A stretch of DNA of 64,000 nucleotides, from NCBI GenBank assembly GCA_005784505.1, contig VCAZ01000003.1:3628510-3692509 (forward strand). Reading direction: 5' to 3'. The position numbers and the translations under genes were made by a program. Below the pieces are notes generated by a model. It searched no databases, had not been told where the DNA came from, and saw only the letters and a list, made by a program, of their open reading frames with translations. This document shows positions 10,959 through 23,457 of the stretch, in pieces; position 1 is the first letter of the stretch; every line of letters starts with the position of its first letter. Origin of the DNA: Bagarius yarrelli. Lineage: Eukaryota; Chordata; Actinopteri; Siluriformes; Sisoridae.

Positions 10959-11889
10959 CAACTATAATAATTACTACTTCTAATAGAAGTAATACTAATA
11001 ACAATATTAACCTAATTATGTTGTATTAGTAGTAATAAAATAGTTCATTTGCTGGTTTGTATGAATTAATTAATTATGAATCCCAAAACCACCAACAAAC
11101 AATATGGGAACAATTTTGGGAGACCTGATTATCATGTCTGCAAATGTTTTTGGAACATTAGAGATTGTCAGTTGGGGAAGCCTTAGGTATTGTCAGTATT
11201 TTAGTTCATACCATAAATGTACAGTTGGATTAAGGTCAGTTTTGAGCTATTAATATGGCTGATGTAATATTTTGACTTAAACCAGTGGAAAGGTAAAATG
11301 AAACTATTGTTTTATCTGTCCACTTCAAAGGCCGCTTTGCTGAAAGCAAAATAAGGCAATCCTATTCATCATCCAAGTTCCAAACCCATTCACAGAGAAC
11401 CAATATATGTGCTGCGGCAGCCCTGCAGGTCCAACCTAGGCACTTGTGTGTAAAAAAGACAGGAGAAAGGTCAATGATTTTTTGAAGCGCTTTCAAAGTG
11501 TGTGGTGTCCAGGTTTCAACGCTTAGAGAAATAGAAGCACTAGAAGAGACAGTGCTTTTCTCCTTAAGGCTGCACTATGTGACCTGATGGATGTTTACAT
11601 TGGCCTGCAATCATTTCACCTTCTTCCACTGAGCTAAATGATTAATTTTCAGCAGCCCGAGAGAATCCATAGACAGAGAAATCAATGGACCTGAGCAATC
11701 ATCTCAGGACTTAAGCTTATGCTTAGGGGTACTTCACATGCTTCCATCTACATATAATTGTTACAGCATCAAAGTGGCTGCTATTTAGTTCTAAAATGTC
11801 ATAGAGACAATTACATAAACGTTTGTACTGTCTGTATCACAAAAAGACCACACTCAAAATGTACATTTGTAAAAAAATCTTTAAAAAAA
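10959..11889. other. Non-coding spacer
   Basis: AT-rich with trinucleotide-like runs at its left side, then more balanced sequence from 11290. No gene or named repeat recognised. Confidence 0.45.
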
Positions 11890-12870
11890 TTGTCTCTAGG
11901 TTACATGTAGCATATGCAGCCATGGTTTCCTGAAGGAATGAGACAATGTGTCAAAAGGTTTTGGAAACACCCTAAATCCTAAAGCACTGACGCAACGCCC
12001 CCATCCTTTTTAAAATATTGGCTGTACAAGCCAGACTGCACTTGGTGAGAAGGGACCCTTTATATCCCTACTTTCCTCAAGAGAGTCTCTTCCTCTTCTT
12101 CCATAACTGAAGTCTGCTCAGGGGTCACACTCGTGTGGAGCACCTGGCTGAACCACGGCAGATGAGAACCAAATTATATGTATATTCTGTAGCCGCCTGA
12201 TACAGTATACAGGATCCACTGAGAGCCCAACATTTTGAAGAAGATCTCCAGCATGAAGCATGCCAACTGATGTAAATGGAGAAGTGGCTGCGGGATTAGC
12301 GGGTCATGTCATTTTCAGGTAACCGCCATGCTTGAGGCCAGTGGGAGGACCTACTCCCTGAAGCACCAATGGTAATAGAAATGGTGAGGTGAGGTGTGAC
12401 CTTTTCCTTCGCCGACAGATGTGTCCACAGAGGCCTGGCTCTCATGGCAACAGTGCCTCTTCTTGAGGGCTTTCTTGGGAAGATTGGTTGTCCTCAGATC
12501 TGCCTTTCTCCCTGGAGCTGCATCGATACTTCCACTGTTAATTGAGTGCGGGTACTGAAACTTTGTGGGGATGCTCCCACCCAGGCTTAAAGAGGTGAAT
12601 GGTGCTTAATAGTCCTTCCAGGAGTGGCCAATTGCTCGAGCTGTTTCATTGGTGTTACTTTAAGCCTAGTAGGCTTTTAGCAAAGCAAAAGTGTGCAGGC
12701 ATGCACCAGCCTGACCTGCTGACAAGTATACCTTATGCATTAGGGTGGAAGTCACTTTTAACACCTTGGTGGGTAGCTTAGGGGCCCCAGTGACGGTGCA
12801 GTTGCAGTGACCTGGCCCAGTAAGCTTGCTAGCCTCTGTTCAGATCAGGGCACTTCCATGCCGTGCTAAG
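11890..12870 (-). mobile_element. Possible retroelement remnant (DIRS/LTR-type terminal sequence)
   Basis: The left part (GTCTCTAGGTTACATGTAGC, then GCCATGGTTTCCTGAAGGAA and a GACGCAACGCCCC word) resembles from memory the terminal sequences of an abundant fish retroelement. The following ~850 bp are unusually GC-rich for the window. Antisense reading gives serine/glutamate-rich peptides with many stops and no domain I can name. Assignment to a class is uncertain; it could also be unique GC-rich DNA next to a short repeat end. Confidence 0.3.
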
Positions 12871-13584
12871 CCATGCTCCTTAGCACAAACAAAATTTTAT
12901 ATAACACACACACACTTCAAGCCAAAGGTCGTAAAAGGGTGTTCCCAATGTGTTTCGATGCAGCTTGTGTTTCTAAAAGGGAAGTCTGTTTATTATTTGT
13001 CATAGTATACAGTCTTAAATAAAATATTATGTAGAAGTGAAGAAGCAATTAGCAAACATTGCTCCTCGTAATATTCAAAATATGACATTATAATTAAGAA
13101 TATATACTGCAATAATTGCATTAAAATGCTTAGCATATGAAAATATGGCTTTTGGCTCTATTAGAGCCAATAGCACAGTGTTTCACAAAAAAAAGTATGG
13201 CAAAATATTGCAAGTGTTGAATAATAAAGTTTTTAAAAAATGTACAAGCTTCTGTATCTGCTCATGATCTGCTGGTAAATTAGAGGTTTTACCTTTAATT
13301 AGAAAATGGCTAATAAAACATATTAGACACCCTAATGTTCAGTACTGCAATGTTGTGTTCTTTGGCTGCTGTTTTTATTTCTCCACAGTAATAACTGTGA
13401 CTTAATGAAACATTCAGAGAAGACTGATAAACCATTGTGAGAAAGGAAGATGTGCAGAAAGATGGTGGTCATCATCTCTGTCTTTTTTTGTGGTTTTCAC
13501 TGTGGAGTCACTTAAATTAGTTGGCTTTTTCATATTCTGGGACATAAAACAGGAGAAGAAAATGGTCTCCATACACAGTAAAGT
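12871..13584. other. AT-rich non-coding spacer
   Basis: Nothing recognised beyond short AT runs. Confidence 0.45.
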
Positions 13585-13985
13585 GCAGCTGAGAATAAGT
13601 TTAACCTGCCGCAGGTGCTGCTGATCCAGCTGTACACAGCGATCATTAAGTCAATCCTAGCTTACACTATAACCTACTGCTTTGAATCCTTCATTGAAAA
13701 GCAAGCAAAAATCCAGCACAAGAAATGATTGGTGCATAAATAAAGGATATTTTACAACAAAAGCATGGCTGACAAGATTGCAGCTGAAGAAGTACACTGG
13801 CAAGATAAACTCTCTTACCTTAGACATCACCTTTTTCATCCACTTCACTGTGGGCCAGCAAAGTAAACAGAACAAGATACACCAATTGCAGTCTTGCTCT
13901 ATAGTACAATCCCCATATTATATGCTTACATTTGCTTTGTCTGAGCCGACAAAACTATATAAATTTGGAACTTAATAAAATAATA
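13585..13985 (+). pseudogene. LINE ORF2 C-terminal fragment (L2/CR1/Rex-like)
   Basis: One frame gives LPQVLLIQLYTAIIKSILAY, matching the motif that follows the reverse transcriptase in L2/CR1-like elements (usually L..FY.A.I.SIL.Y). About 130 bases on, another frame gives LRHHLFHPLHCGPAK, equivalent to the HPLH...LLPSGRR C-terminal block of such proteins. Stops and frameshifts separate the two. An active protein would reverse-transcribe its own RNA at a genomic nick; this copy holds only a broken end. The same kind of block occurs in the LINE at 45.7-46.9 kb. Confidence 0.6.
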
Positions 13986-15274
13986 ATAAATGTTTCCTAT
14001 TCTATTTTCGCTAATAGTTATTTGTTGTGTACTTTGCAGGTAAGGTTCGTAAGCTGCATGTCATACAGTAGCATATATTTGTGCAGTCTGCAAGACAAAT
14101 AAGAAATTAAATTTACAACCGTTCGAGCCTCTAGGTTTCCATAACACTTTATTTACTAAGCTGAAAGTATATCGCTAAAAGTGTGTTGAACGAGGCTGAG
14201 CTGAATCCGCAAAAAAACGTATTAGCGGGCATGCTTATTAACAGAGAGTGGGAGGTGTCGTGATTTGTGATCACACAGAAAAAGCTATTTGGCAGTGAGA
14301 GCAGTGAGTGGAGTATTCCGTTTTGCATGTAGTGCATGCAGTGACACATGGTTTCTTTTGCTTTCTTTGCTATTCTTGTTTACTGGCTAACGTTTGCTCA
14401 TAATTCATAATAAAATGTGGAGTGAAAGAAGACCACTAAGTAAAACCCATCATTCTAATGTTAGCCACACCTACTGGTTGTTAAAGCATAATGAATGTCT
14501 AAAAATATTTTTTAGAGCAGAGCCAGAATTAGTTTTGTAAATGCTGTGTTGCGCTGATGGGTATCTGACTGGAATAGCGTTCATAAACGGTTATGTTTTA
14601 CTGCATACTATAAAAATCAGCCACTTTCTATGCCAACAGAAAGCAGCTGTGATCACAGGCATTTTAAGGGATAATTTCTCAGAGAAGAAATTACATATTT
14701 GGAGAGGTTTCATCTTAACCATGTAACTGGCTCTCATACCAGCTATCTAAAATGGATATTCTCTTGCTAGTTAGGAATTTAATAATCTGAGTGTGGTAGT
14801 TTGCTAAAATACAGAATCTACCATATATTGTGTTAACAAATTTGTCTAGCCGTTTATCAAGACACCGCATTCTGGAAAGCTACAGCAGGTCATGTTGTAA
14901 CTCTGGAGCTGCCTATAATGGATGCAATTAGCTCATTCAGTTAGGCTTACGAATAAATGTAGGACATCTGTTTGGGAAGCACTTTGCCATTTAGTGCCAC
15001 AACACCATCATAAACCATTTCATCTAAACGCTACAATTTATACTTCATGCAGCACTCATCAATCCACTTGGCATTACCAAAACTACATTATGAAACTACA
15101 TTAACACACGTTTTTTTTAAAGCTAGCTGTGATTGCTTTTGTAATTTTTAATTCATTTTACATCAGTTATTCCTGTGGATTTAAGGTTTTCCCATTTCCC
15201 AGTTCATTAATATTACAATGTAATAACAACTGCAGCATTGTGAAGAGTTACATCTATTATCTCTGTGTTTGCAT
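13986..15274. other. Non-coding spacer
   Basis: No confident gene or repeat. The segment 14130-14360 is slightly GC-richer with a 66-residue antisense open frame lacking recognisable domains. Confidence 0.45.
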
Positions 15275-15430
15275 AAGTTTTCTCCAGGTTCTCTGGTTTC
15301 CTAAAATCTTTCTGAAACATGCTGTTAAGTGGATTTGCCTATGTTAAATTGCCCCGAGCAGTGAATACGTGTGTGTTTATGTGTACATGTGTGTATGTTG
15401 ACTCTAACCAGAATAAAGAGATTACAGTAG
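15275..15430 (+). mobile_element. Degenerate SINE core fragment
   Basis: Contains GTTTTCTCCAGGTTCTCTGG, then a decayed AAATTGCCCC word and GTGAATACGTGTGTGTTTAT, the order expected in the core and body of DANA-like SINEs. The end TCTAACCAGAATAAAGAG matches the usual ACC.GGATAAAG tail. The tRNA head is absent. Confidence 0.5.
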
Positions 15431-15539
15431 ATTAACTATAAAAAATAACAAATGGGATATTACTTACACTAAAATCACATAATATAAAAATGTAACATAA
15501 GTGGCAAACTGTGAAGCAGATGTCAGAGAAGAATCCATT

Positions 15540-15893
15540 TGCAGGGAAAAGGCTTTATTAAAGGCTTTACAGGAATCCAAAAAAACACGGTCAAAAACAG
15601 GCAGAGTTTGGCAAACAAAAGCCAAATAAAAACCAGGCAAACAAATCCAAAACACTAGGCAGTAAATGTAATCCAAAGATAGAGCGGAGTTTAGTAAACC
15701 AGATAGACATAAACATGAACATAAACATGAACATGAACAAGAACATGGGCATGAACATGGACCACATGGTATGTTGTCTACAGCAAACGATACTTCGCAA
15801 TTTGGTCCTAGTCCAGCAACAGAAAGTACTAGCGGAAATGACTAGTACTCAGGCGAGGGCGCCCTCTGGTGGTGGGAGGCCGGAATCGTTACA
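15540..15893 (-). mobile_element. Solo LTR of an endogenous LTR retroelement
   Basis: Read on the minus strand the 354-bp unit starts TGTAACGATTCCGGCCTCCC and ends CCTGCA, the TG...CA ends of LTRs. An AATAAA polyadenylation signal lies about 12 bases before the end (plus-strand TTTATT at 15552-15557). A hexanucleotide-like CATGAA/CATAAA run occupies 15712-15763. No internal gag/pol sequence flanks it. Five-base flanks (CCATT and AAAAC) do not match, so the ends may have been altered or my boundary is off. Confidence 0.6.
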
Positions 15894-15984
15894 AAAACAC
15901 TACATGGCCAAAAGTTTGTAAACATAATTGAATTAATATATATTTTATTTTATAATTTCCTTTCACTGGAACTAGATTTCTGGC

Positions 15985-16158
15985 ATTTGGCAGATGCCCT
16001 TATCTGGAATGACTTGCAGTTATCTTATTTTTAACCAACTAAGCAGGTAGAATTTAAGGTAGGATTTTTACTCATGGGCCCAACAGTCACAGCTCAGTGG
16101 TCCAAGAAATTAAACCCATGATCGTCAGTGCAACAACTTAACCACTGAGTCGCCACTT
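15985..16158 (-). mobile_element. tRNA-derived SINE (family 2)
   Basis: Antisense copy with GGCATTTGGCAGATGCCCTT at the tail side, GGGCCCAACAGTCACAGC in the middle, and CAACTTAACCACTGAGTCGC as the reverse of the A-box head. Nearly complete but diverged. Confidence 0.78.
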
Positions 16159-16436
16159 TTGCTAGTTTTAAACACTGCGCCAACATGACAATGTTTCTGT
16201 GCACAAATCAAGGTTAGGAAAACATGGTTTGTCAAAGTTGAAGTTAAAGAACAAGAGTGTCCTGCACATCTTAACCTTCTTAAACATCTTTAGAGTGAAA
16301 TGAAACTCAGACAACACATCCTCATTAAACATTGGTGTCTCAGCTCACTACTGCTTCTGCAGCTAAATGGACAAAAATCCCACTGGAATACTCCAACACT
16401 TGATGGAACAATTTTTTTTACAGATGTAGCTGCTCA

Positions 16437-16621
16437 TGGGGAAGTGGTGAGTCATGGTTACGGTGTTGACTCGAAGGTTCTGGGTTCTATTCTCAGCTCC
16501 ACCAAGCTACCACCAATGGGCCTCTGAGCAAGGACCTTAACCCCTAATTGCTCTATTGCATAAAAGAGATAAATGTAAGTCACTCAGGAGGGCGTCAGCC
16601 AAATGCTGTAAATGTGAGTGG
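16437..16621 (+). mobile_element. tRNA-derived SINE (family 2)
   Basis: Sense copy: head GGTGAGTCATGGTTACGGTG (A box), GGTTCTGGGTTCTATTCTCA (B box), CTGAGCAAGGACCTTAACCC, ending AAATGCTGTAAATGTGAGTG. It lies 280 bp from the antisense copy of the same family, making an inverted SINE pair. Confidence 0.82.
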
Positions 16622-17337
16622 AGGTTATTATGAAAGAATAAAGATTATAATATTACAAAAAAAGAATAAATCTGGGATAAATTTTTTTTTAAAATCCTAT
16701 GTGGTTAATATGGTCACAAACCTTTGGCCATATAGTGTAGTTTGCCTCATCACCACCACTCAGTTATCCTATTATTTAAATTATAATTTAATTCAGGAAA
16801 CTCTTATGACACCACATTCAAAATATCACACAAGAAAGAGATGTCTGTGTTGAAAAAAAGCCTTATATGATTGTACAGTTTTATGTAAGCTAATAACAAG
16901 CTGATCTTGTCATGAACTCATCCTTTTTTATACATAATATTCTCATACATAACATTTTCACTGTCAATAAAAACAAACACTACAGTAAAGCAGCTTCTGC
17001 TTCTTTTAAATATATGTTCCTTTTGTAAGTCTGAACCAAATTAGAAGAATTAGTATCAGTAATTTCCCCTGAACACCTGATCCAAGTATCTGATGTATCA
17101 CCCAGGGAACCATGGTACAAAAACTTAGATGGTAACTTAATTAGTGACTTATCAAATTAGACTTTAAGGCAATTGATATTCTGTCCTGCAGCTAATGCAA
17201 TTATATTTTACCTTTTATTCATTAATTTCAACCTCTTTATGAATTTTATTTTCACCATGTTCCAATTAGTTTCACCTACTGACCATCTCCTTCTGCAGCA
17301 GATCAGAGTACTGCTTTATAGATTTTTATAACACGCT
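16622..17337. other. AT-rich non-coding spacer
   Basis: No gene or repeat family recognised. Confidence 0.45.
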
Positions 17338-17366
17338 GTTCTTTTCTTTTCTTTTCTTTTCTTTTC
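17338..17366. repeat. (CTTTT)n microsatellite
   Basis: Five to six pentanucleotide units followed by degenerate CTTTT-like sequence. Confidence 0.95.
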
Positions 17367-17874
17367 GTTCTATTTCTTCTCTTTTCTGTTCACTTCGGTC
17401 TCATAGCAGCAGTCCCAGTCCAATTATTTCCTATCATTCAGTGGCAAACCACCTTTGCCTAGACAAACTTTTTTGAAGCCTACACGATTTCATTATGTTT
17501 ATACACTCACTGGAGAATTCCTTATGTATTATTTTATCCCAGTGCACCAGTTTGTGGAAGGGAACTCAAGCTTTTCATGCTTGCTAGCTTTTATCGATTA
17601 TGTTAAGGTCATATCAAATGCTGATTTTCCCCCAAACTGACAGTCATGATATTCTTCAGTGCTTTCCCCAAGGCAATTAAATAAATTGAGATCTATTCTC
17701 TTTCTGTGCATGTGTGTGTATGTGTGTTTTTAAAAAAATGGATGTTATAAAAACACATTGATATCTACAGAATTTTAAAAGCATACCTACACACACTATA
17801 AAGGGCTTTAAAGCATTAAAAGGGTTTCCACAGTTAATTATAGGCTTAGATTAAATCAACTTCAAGTTGCAAAA
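17367..17874. other. Non-coding spacer
   Basis: Nothing recognised; a 61-residue open frame at 17455-17640 has no domain. Confidence 0.45.
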
Positions 17875-18172
17875 AGCCTATCCCAGCCGTCTTGAGTCTA
17901 TCCCAGCCATCCCTGATGGGACAAAAGGCAGGAGGGGTACACCCTGGACAAGTCGCCAGTCTATCAAGGGCCACACACACTCACTCCTATGGGCAATTTT
18001 TAATCACCAATCAACCTAACATACATGTTTTTTGGACTGTAGGAGGAAACCGGAGTACCCGGAGTAAACTCACACAAGCACAAATGAACTGTGCAAAGTC
18101 CACACAGAAAGGAATCGAACCCGGGCTTCTTGCTGTGAGGCAACCGTGCTTACCGCGGTATCACAATAGCAG
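17875..18172 (-). mobile_element. DANA/Mermaid-like SINE
   Basis: Minus-strand copy with the body (CCTGATGGGACAAAAGGCAG, TACACCCTGGACAAGTCGCC), core (GGAGGAAACCGGAGTACCCG) and B box (GAATCGAACCCGGGCTTCTT, reverse of the TTCGAnnC motif, better preserved than at 6.4 kb). The A-box end is at about 18150-18170. The 3' (GGAT)n tail is missing. Confidence 0.82.
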
Positions 18173-18175
18173 AGG

Positions 18176-18849
18176 CTCATTACTCAGCCCTCAGTCTAGT
18201 GACAGCATATAAATACAGATGTGTCAAACAATTAAATTGGACCAACCCCTCACCCCCAACAATACTCACACCTTAATTATTTTTGTACAAAACACATATT
18301 TTTTACACAAAGGATTCCATTATATCTATGTAAATGCATTTTTTTACATTTTTTTTTATTTAACGTGCAACAGACCAATTCAACATTTTCTCTTTTTTAT
18401 TCTGCATTAAGACTAAGGTGAATGAAATGTCACTCATTTGCCTTGCCTCGTGTCCCAGCTAATACTGACAGTTGATATTTTGTGCCTGTCATGCTTTTTT
18501 TTTCAAAGACAGCTTGTTGTTATGGTATGGTTTCGCCAAAGGAAAGGGGTTTTGTGTCACTCTCCCTGAATTTGGATGCTTGGATAAAACACTAGAGGTC
18601 TATTCTTTCATTTTAATGAAGCTACTACTTTTCAATAAAGCTGAGAAATTTGGCCTTCATTTGCTCTGGTTTTTACTGAGTAGACAGCAATTTGATTTCA
18701 CTCTGAATCGTCTGCACTGTGAGAGGATGTTGACACTAGTTGGATGATTCTCAAAATTCTTTGGTCAGAACATTATTTATACAGTATATAACTGCATGGC
18801 TTAGACTGTAGTTCTGGTGATAACATGATAGGTTTTTAGTAATATGCGT
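18176..18849. other. Non-coding spacer
   Basis: A 91-residue open frame at 18472-18747 shows no known domain and no splice context that convinces; nothing else is recognised. Confidence 0.45.
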
Positions 18850-18908
18850 ATTATATTATATTATATTATATTATGTTATATTATATTATATTATGTTATT
18901 ATATTATA
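18850..18908. repeat. (ATTAT)n microsatellite
   Basis: About eleven TTATA-type pentanucleotides with periodic G substitutions. Confidence 0.95.
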
Positions 18909-20579
18909 TCAAAGCCCAAACAGAGGTAATATGACTTTATGGATAAAGTTCATAATTTTAATTCATTAATTATTTTGAGCAAATAAAAGATAAATCACAA
19001 GTGTTTTATTAAAAAAGGTATCTTCAATGACTTTCTTGATATAATTTTTATTCCAGCACAATTTGGATGACACCTCCATGTTTCTCTGTAATATAAAACA
19101 TTTTTAACTAAATAACTTCAATGTACTACAAATGCATTATAGTGTAATTCACTTTTATTACAGGTTTCTTTTATATATGTAACATTAGTTAATGTAACAT
19201 TAACTTTTATTTTATTTTAATCCAACTGGACAGTTGAGAATGAACCTATTGTTGCTTATTAATGAATGAATTATAGTAGTTAGAAAATATAAACACACTT
19301 TACATTGTGCTGGTAATATTCTCCTTTAGACCAGTATCCATATCCTTTCCATACCACCCTGGAAGTATGTTATGTTATGTAGGAATAGCAAAAAGATTTT
19401 AAAAAGATTGATTAAAGTTTTTGAGAAGTATCCTACTATGGTCAGTAAAATGTTACATCAAACGTGCTTTAACACTTCATAAAAACAGCTGAAAGCCTTT
19501 AGTTTTTAAACATTTAATTTTAGATAAAAAAGACAATCTAATGAAAAAAAAAAAAACTATTAAACTAGTAGAAATTTAAGCAAGTAGTTAAACAATACTC
19601 TATCGAAGCCTGAACATAAAAACCAAAAGTCTTCCTAATAGTTGCATAAATTTTTTTTGATTTTTTAAAAATTTTTGCTGGGTCTAATTTGACTTACTTT
19701 TAACCTAAATCACTTAATTTAAATTGACGTATTTATTTACAAAAATCACATTGGATTAGAGAAACTTTCTCTTTTACGACTTTTGTAAAATAAGCAAATG
19801 CAGTATACTTAAATATACATTGCATATACATATATGCAATATATTTAGTATATTAATACTTTTTAGAGTATACATACATACATACACCTTGACCTTTTTT
19901 CCATATAACATTTGTTAAATAATACATTTGAACTTCTTCATGGCACATTAAGAAAAACATTTTCTTTTAAGCTTATTTTTAAACTGTTTATGTCAACGTT
20001 AACAATGTAGAATAAAGAAAATTTAGTGTAAATGATTAAACAGGAATTATTTAACAGAACGCTCAACCACTGCAACATACAACAATAAAAGATCGCTTGC
20101 TTGTAGACTAAGGATAACACCAGTCTAAAAACACTGTTTTTTTAAAACAAAACAAAAAAACAGACAAATAAAAAAACACAACTGCTAGTAAAAATCTCAT
20201 GAAAGGGTAAGTCTTCTTGTGTTGTTTGATTACAGCCAGAGACTTGACTGTTCTGACATCGATGGGAAGTTTCCACAACCCAGATGACACAAGAGATGCA
20301 TACCTACTCTGTCACAAGGCCTTTCTCATATTAACATATTATCAGTTACATTAGAGTGCCAAAATGGTTAAGGGTCATACTCTGAGCCCAGCAGTGGAAC
20401 CAGGAATTGAACATATCAATCTTCTCTGGAAGTTTTTTTTTCCGCAAAACAAATGACAGGATAGAGAAGAGCCTACCTTTTTTAATAACAATTAGATCCT
20501 GATCATAAATCTACTCATATTACCATTATATCTGTGACTTAATAGCGCCAAAAAGAAGCTTAGTTTTGAGTGTTGCACT
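18909..20579. other. AT-rich non-coding stretch
   Basis: Long A/T tracts and no coding potential. A short decayed SINE-like piece (CAGTGGAACCAGGAATTGAA) may sit at 20360-20420 but is too diverged to assign. Confidence 0.4.
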
Positions 20580-20938
20580 GCATTAAAAGTATTTATTTAT
20601 TCATTTATTCATTCATCTTCTATACCCACTTATTCCCTAATTTGGGTCACAGGGATCTGCTGGAGAATATCCAACCGTCTCTGAAAGTACACCTTGTACA
20701 GACCGCCAGTACATCACAGGGCCACACACACACTCACACTCACTCCTATGGGTGATTTAGAATCCCCGATTAATCTAACATACAATGTTTTTGGACTGTG
20801 GGAGGAAACCGGAGTACCCGGAGTATAACCCAAACAAGCACGGGGAGAACATGAGAACACAGAAGGAACCCTGCCCGAGAATCAAACCCAGGCCGTCTTG
20901 CTGTGAGGCAACCGTGCTAACCACTGAACCACTGTGCA
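20580..20938 (-). mobile_element. DANA/Mermaid-like SINE, near full length
   Basis: Minus-strand copy starting with an ATTT/CATT-type tail at 20585-20618 and the TTCTATACCCACTTATTCCC body. A core GGAGGAAACCGGAGTACCCG follows, then the reverse B box region AATCAAACCCAGGCCGTCTT, ending at the A-box side CTAACCACTGAACCACTGTG. Confidence 0.85.
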
Positions 20939-21237
20939 TTAAAAGCTTAAAAATGAAATTTGTGTATACAAATTATTTATTTGTCCTGATTAAAATGAAG
21001 TAATAGTATAAAAAAATAAAAACCATATAATTACGACACCAAGTTTTCCATGTTACTTAGGACAAACAGTTGTTTACTTAGAAAACTACATTGCAGTTAC
21101 AGGTCAAGTTTTTTTCTAATTACCATGAGCCCTATTTGCAGTATTTTTAGAATAATTAATAACTAAAAAGGTATCTGGATAAATAATATGACATAGGCCA
21201 CTTTTTCTTTTACAAAACATATTAAGAACATCACAGA

Positions 21238-21335
21238 AACACATCCTGGATAGTCACCTATACTAAAACCTAAACGCCTCAATCGAACAGAAGACTGTGG
21301 AGCTATGAGACAACATCACTATGATGCCTAATAAA
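21238..21335 (-). mobile_element. SINE head fragment, decayed
   Basis: CAATCGAACAGAAGACTGTG followed by GAGCTATGAGACAACATCAC reads as the antisense tRNA-like head of a DANA-type SINE. Strongly diverged; tail absent. Confidence 0.4.
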
Positions 21336-23092
21336 CATGGACATACAGTACATTAACTATTAACAGAACTGTTATATAAGGCAAAACATACTAACATGTT
21401 TCTCCAATACATCCAGCTGTCATCTTTACATGTTAAAGCATGTGAAAGCCTGAAAGGGGAAAATCCAATAAACATTTAGATAATATTTATTTAGACACAG
21501 CATATGAAGTAAAAAAGTGAAAAGAACACATTTTTAACACAATGCTGGCGTCCATGTCAATCACTTATAAATATTAATCAGTGTTACACCTCCACTTCTA
21601 ATTTCTTTTATTTGTACTTTTGCTGAGAGGTTTTTAGACTTATTATAATGACCTGGACTATGATATTTTTTTAAACATGGTGTCAAAATGGCTAAAGCTA
21701 GAATTTCACTAAAGTTCTCTAAAATAACAGAAATTAAAAGTGCAGGGTTTGCGTACAGTTTGTATTGAAAAACCCTTGAGCACAGTTTGAGAATATCTTT
21801 TGATCATTTACGCTACAAGATAACAAAGGTTGATAGACAGGTAAAAAAGGAAAATAGTGAAGGTGAACATTCAGGTCCATGAGTTTATATAATGAAGTGC
21901 ATTTCTCCTCCATACACTTAATCTTGTAGCTGTTGTAGGTTGACTTTCCAGGCCGTTGTATGTGGCTGTATGAATTGACTTAATGTTTCCTCACCAATAT
22001 TTCTGCTTACTGAAACTAACAACATTGTATTTGTTGTCCCTTGAGGCAAAGTGTGTTTGCTTGAGCAATTTTCCAAGATATCTGAAAAAAAAAAAGCTTG
22101 GCCGCTTAAAAGTATAGAGTGAAGGAGTTTTTGATTGACTTTATGCAATAAGTCATAACAGTGTGATATTCTTCACAAACATTGCACAGCGGTGAAAAAG
22201 AAAATTATAAGAACGTGTTGTCCTGAAATCTGTATTCTTCAGTGGACAGCTGTTGCAGAAAAGAAGCCAACTTACAACAATTATCAAGTTTTTTATTAAC
22301 CAGGAAAATTTGTTTATAAATATGAAAGTATTTCTCCTGAATTTAAGCAAAAAAAAATACCAGCTTTGACCCAGATGACTCCTGAGAACAATAACACGAG
22401 TCCATAAGACTGTCGGGTCAAAAAATAAGGAAACGCTGAACCTTCAGCCTTTGTCGGGCAAGACAAACCATGCTATTGGGCATTTTATCATTAGTTTATC
22501 TTGTTTTTTTTAGAGAAAAACTCTTACTGCCTTCCTATCTCAAAGTACTTTAAAAGGAAAGGCAACACAAAGAATGTTTTTCTATCTTCTTTACTGCTTT
22601 AAGATGTTAATATTTTATTTTTATAGTAATGGAATGTTAATGTTGTTTTTAAGAACAGGATTTAGACAACCATATCCTAATTGTCTGCAAAAATATGCAA
22701 TTTGTTTCTTATATTGGCTGGTAGGGTTAAGAATTTATATCAAATAATCATCAGATAGCTGTAAAGACTTTCCCATTCATCCACAAGATGAATCACCAAC
22801 CTTAACATACCATGTCTTCATGGAGCCCAGGGGGCTTCGTGCAGAGAAACAGTGTTTGGGGCTCTAAATGTCAATGAAGGAAAATCTAAATTTTACACCA
22901 TGTAGAGGAATTACATACAATAGTGTGCTTTTAAATTTGGGGCAAAAGTAAAAAAAACATTATAAAAGTAATTATAAAGTGAATTAGGTTTCCAAGCAAT
23001 CATTTGAAAGCAAATATTTATTCTGTTATATTAATAATAATGTCCAGAGAATGTCAAGTTTTTGGTTCAGCCATTGTAACGTTAATGTGAAT
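21336..23092. other. AT-rich non-coding stretch
   Basis: No gene or repeat recognised. Short antisense frames at 21918-22350 lack domains. Confidence 0.45.
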
Positions 23093-23457
23093 CATTTACA
23101 TTTACAGCATTTGGAAGACACCTTAATCCAAAGCGACTTACATTCTCAGTGAAGTGTTAGCACAGTGGTTAAGGTGTTGAACTGCTGTCCTAAAGTTTGT
23201 GGGTTCAAATCCCATCACCACCAAGCTACCACTGTCGGGCTCCTATTCAAGGCTCATAACCCCCAACAGCTCAGTTAGAAAAATGAGATAAATGTAGGTC
23301 GCTCTGATAAGAGCGTCTGCCAAAGGCTATGAATGCAAATGTAAATTAAAAAAAACCCAAACTTAGCATTTGGGGGTTAAGGGCCTTGCTCAGGGGCATA
23401 ACAGTGGCAACTTAATTAGCAGTCCAACACCATGACCACCCTGCTACCACAACCCCC
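23093..23457 (-). mobile_element. Family 2 SINE split by a second SINE
   Basis: The outer antisense copy is in two parts: 23093-23150 (TTTACAGCATTTGGAAGACA, then ATCCAAAGCGACTTACATT) and about 23369-23457 (TTTGGGGGTTAAGGGCCTTG to GACCACCCTGCTACCACAAC). They are contiguous in the family consensus, so the material between is a later insertion. Confidence 0.75.
23151..23345 (+). mobile_element. Family 2 SINE nested inside another copy
   Basis: Complete sense copy: A box TAGCACAGTGGTTAAGGTGT, B box GTGGGTTCAAATCCCATC (a good match to GGTTCAAATCC), then GGCTCATAACCCCCAACAGC and GATAAGAGCGTCTGCCAAAG, ending in TGCAAATGTAAATTAAAAA. Insertion inside the opposite-strand copy makes it the younger of the two. 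Confidence 0.82.
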
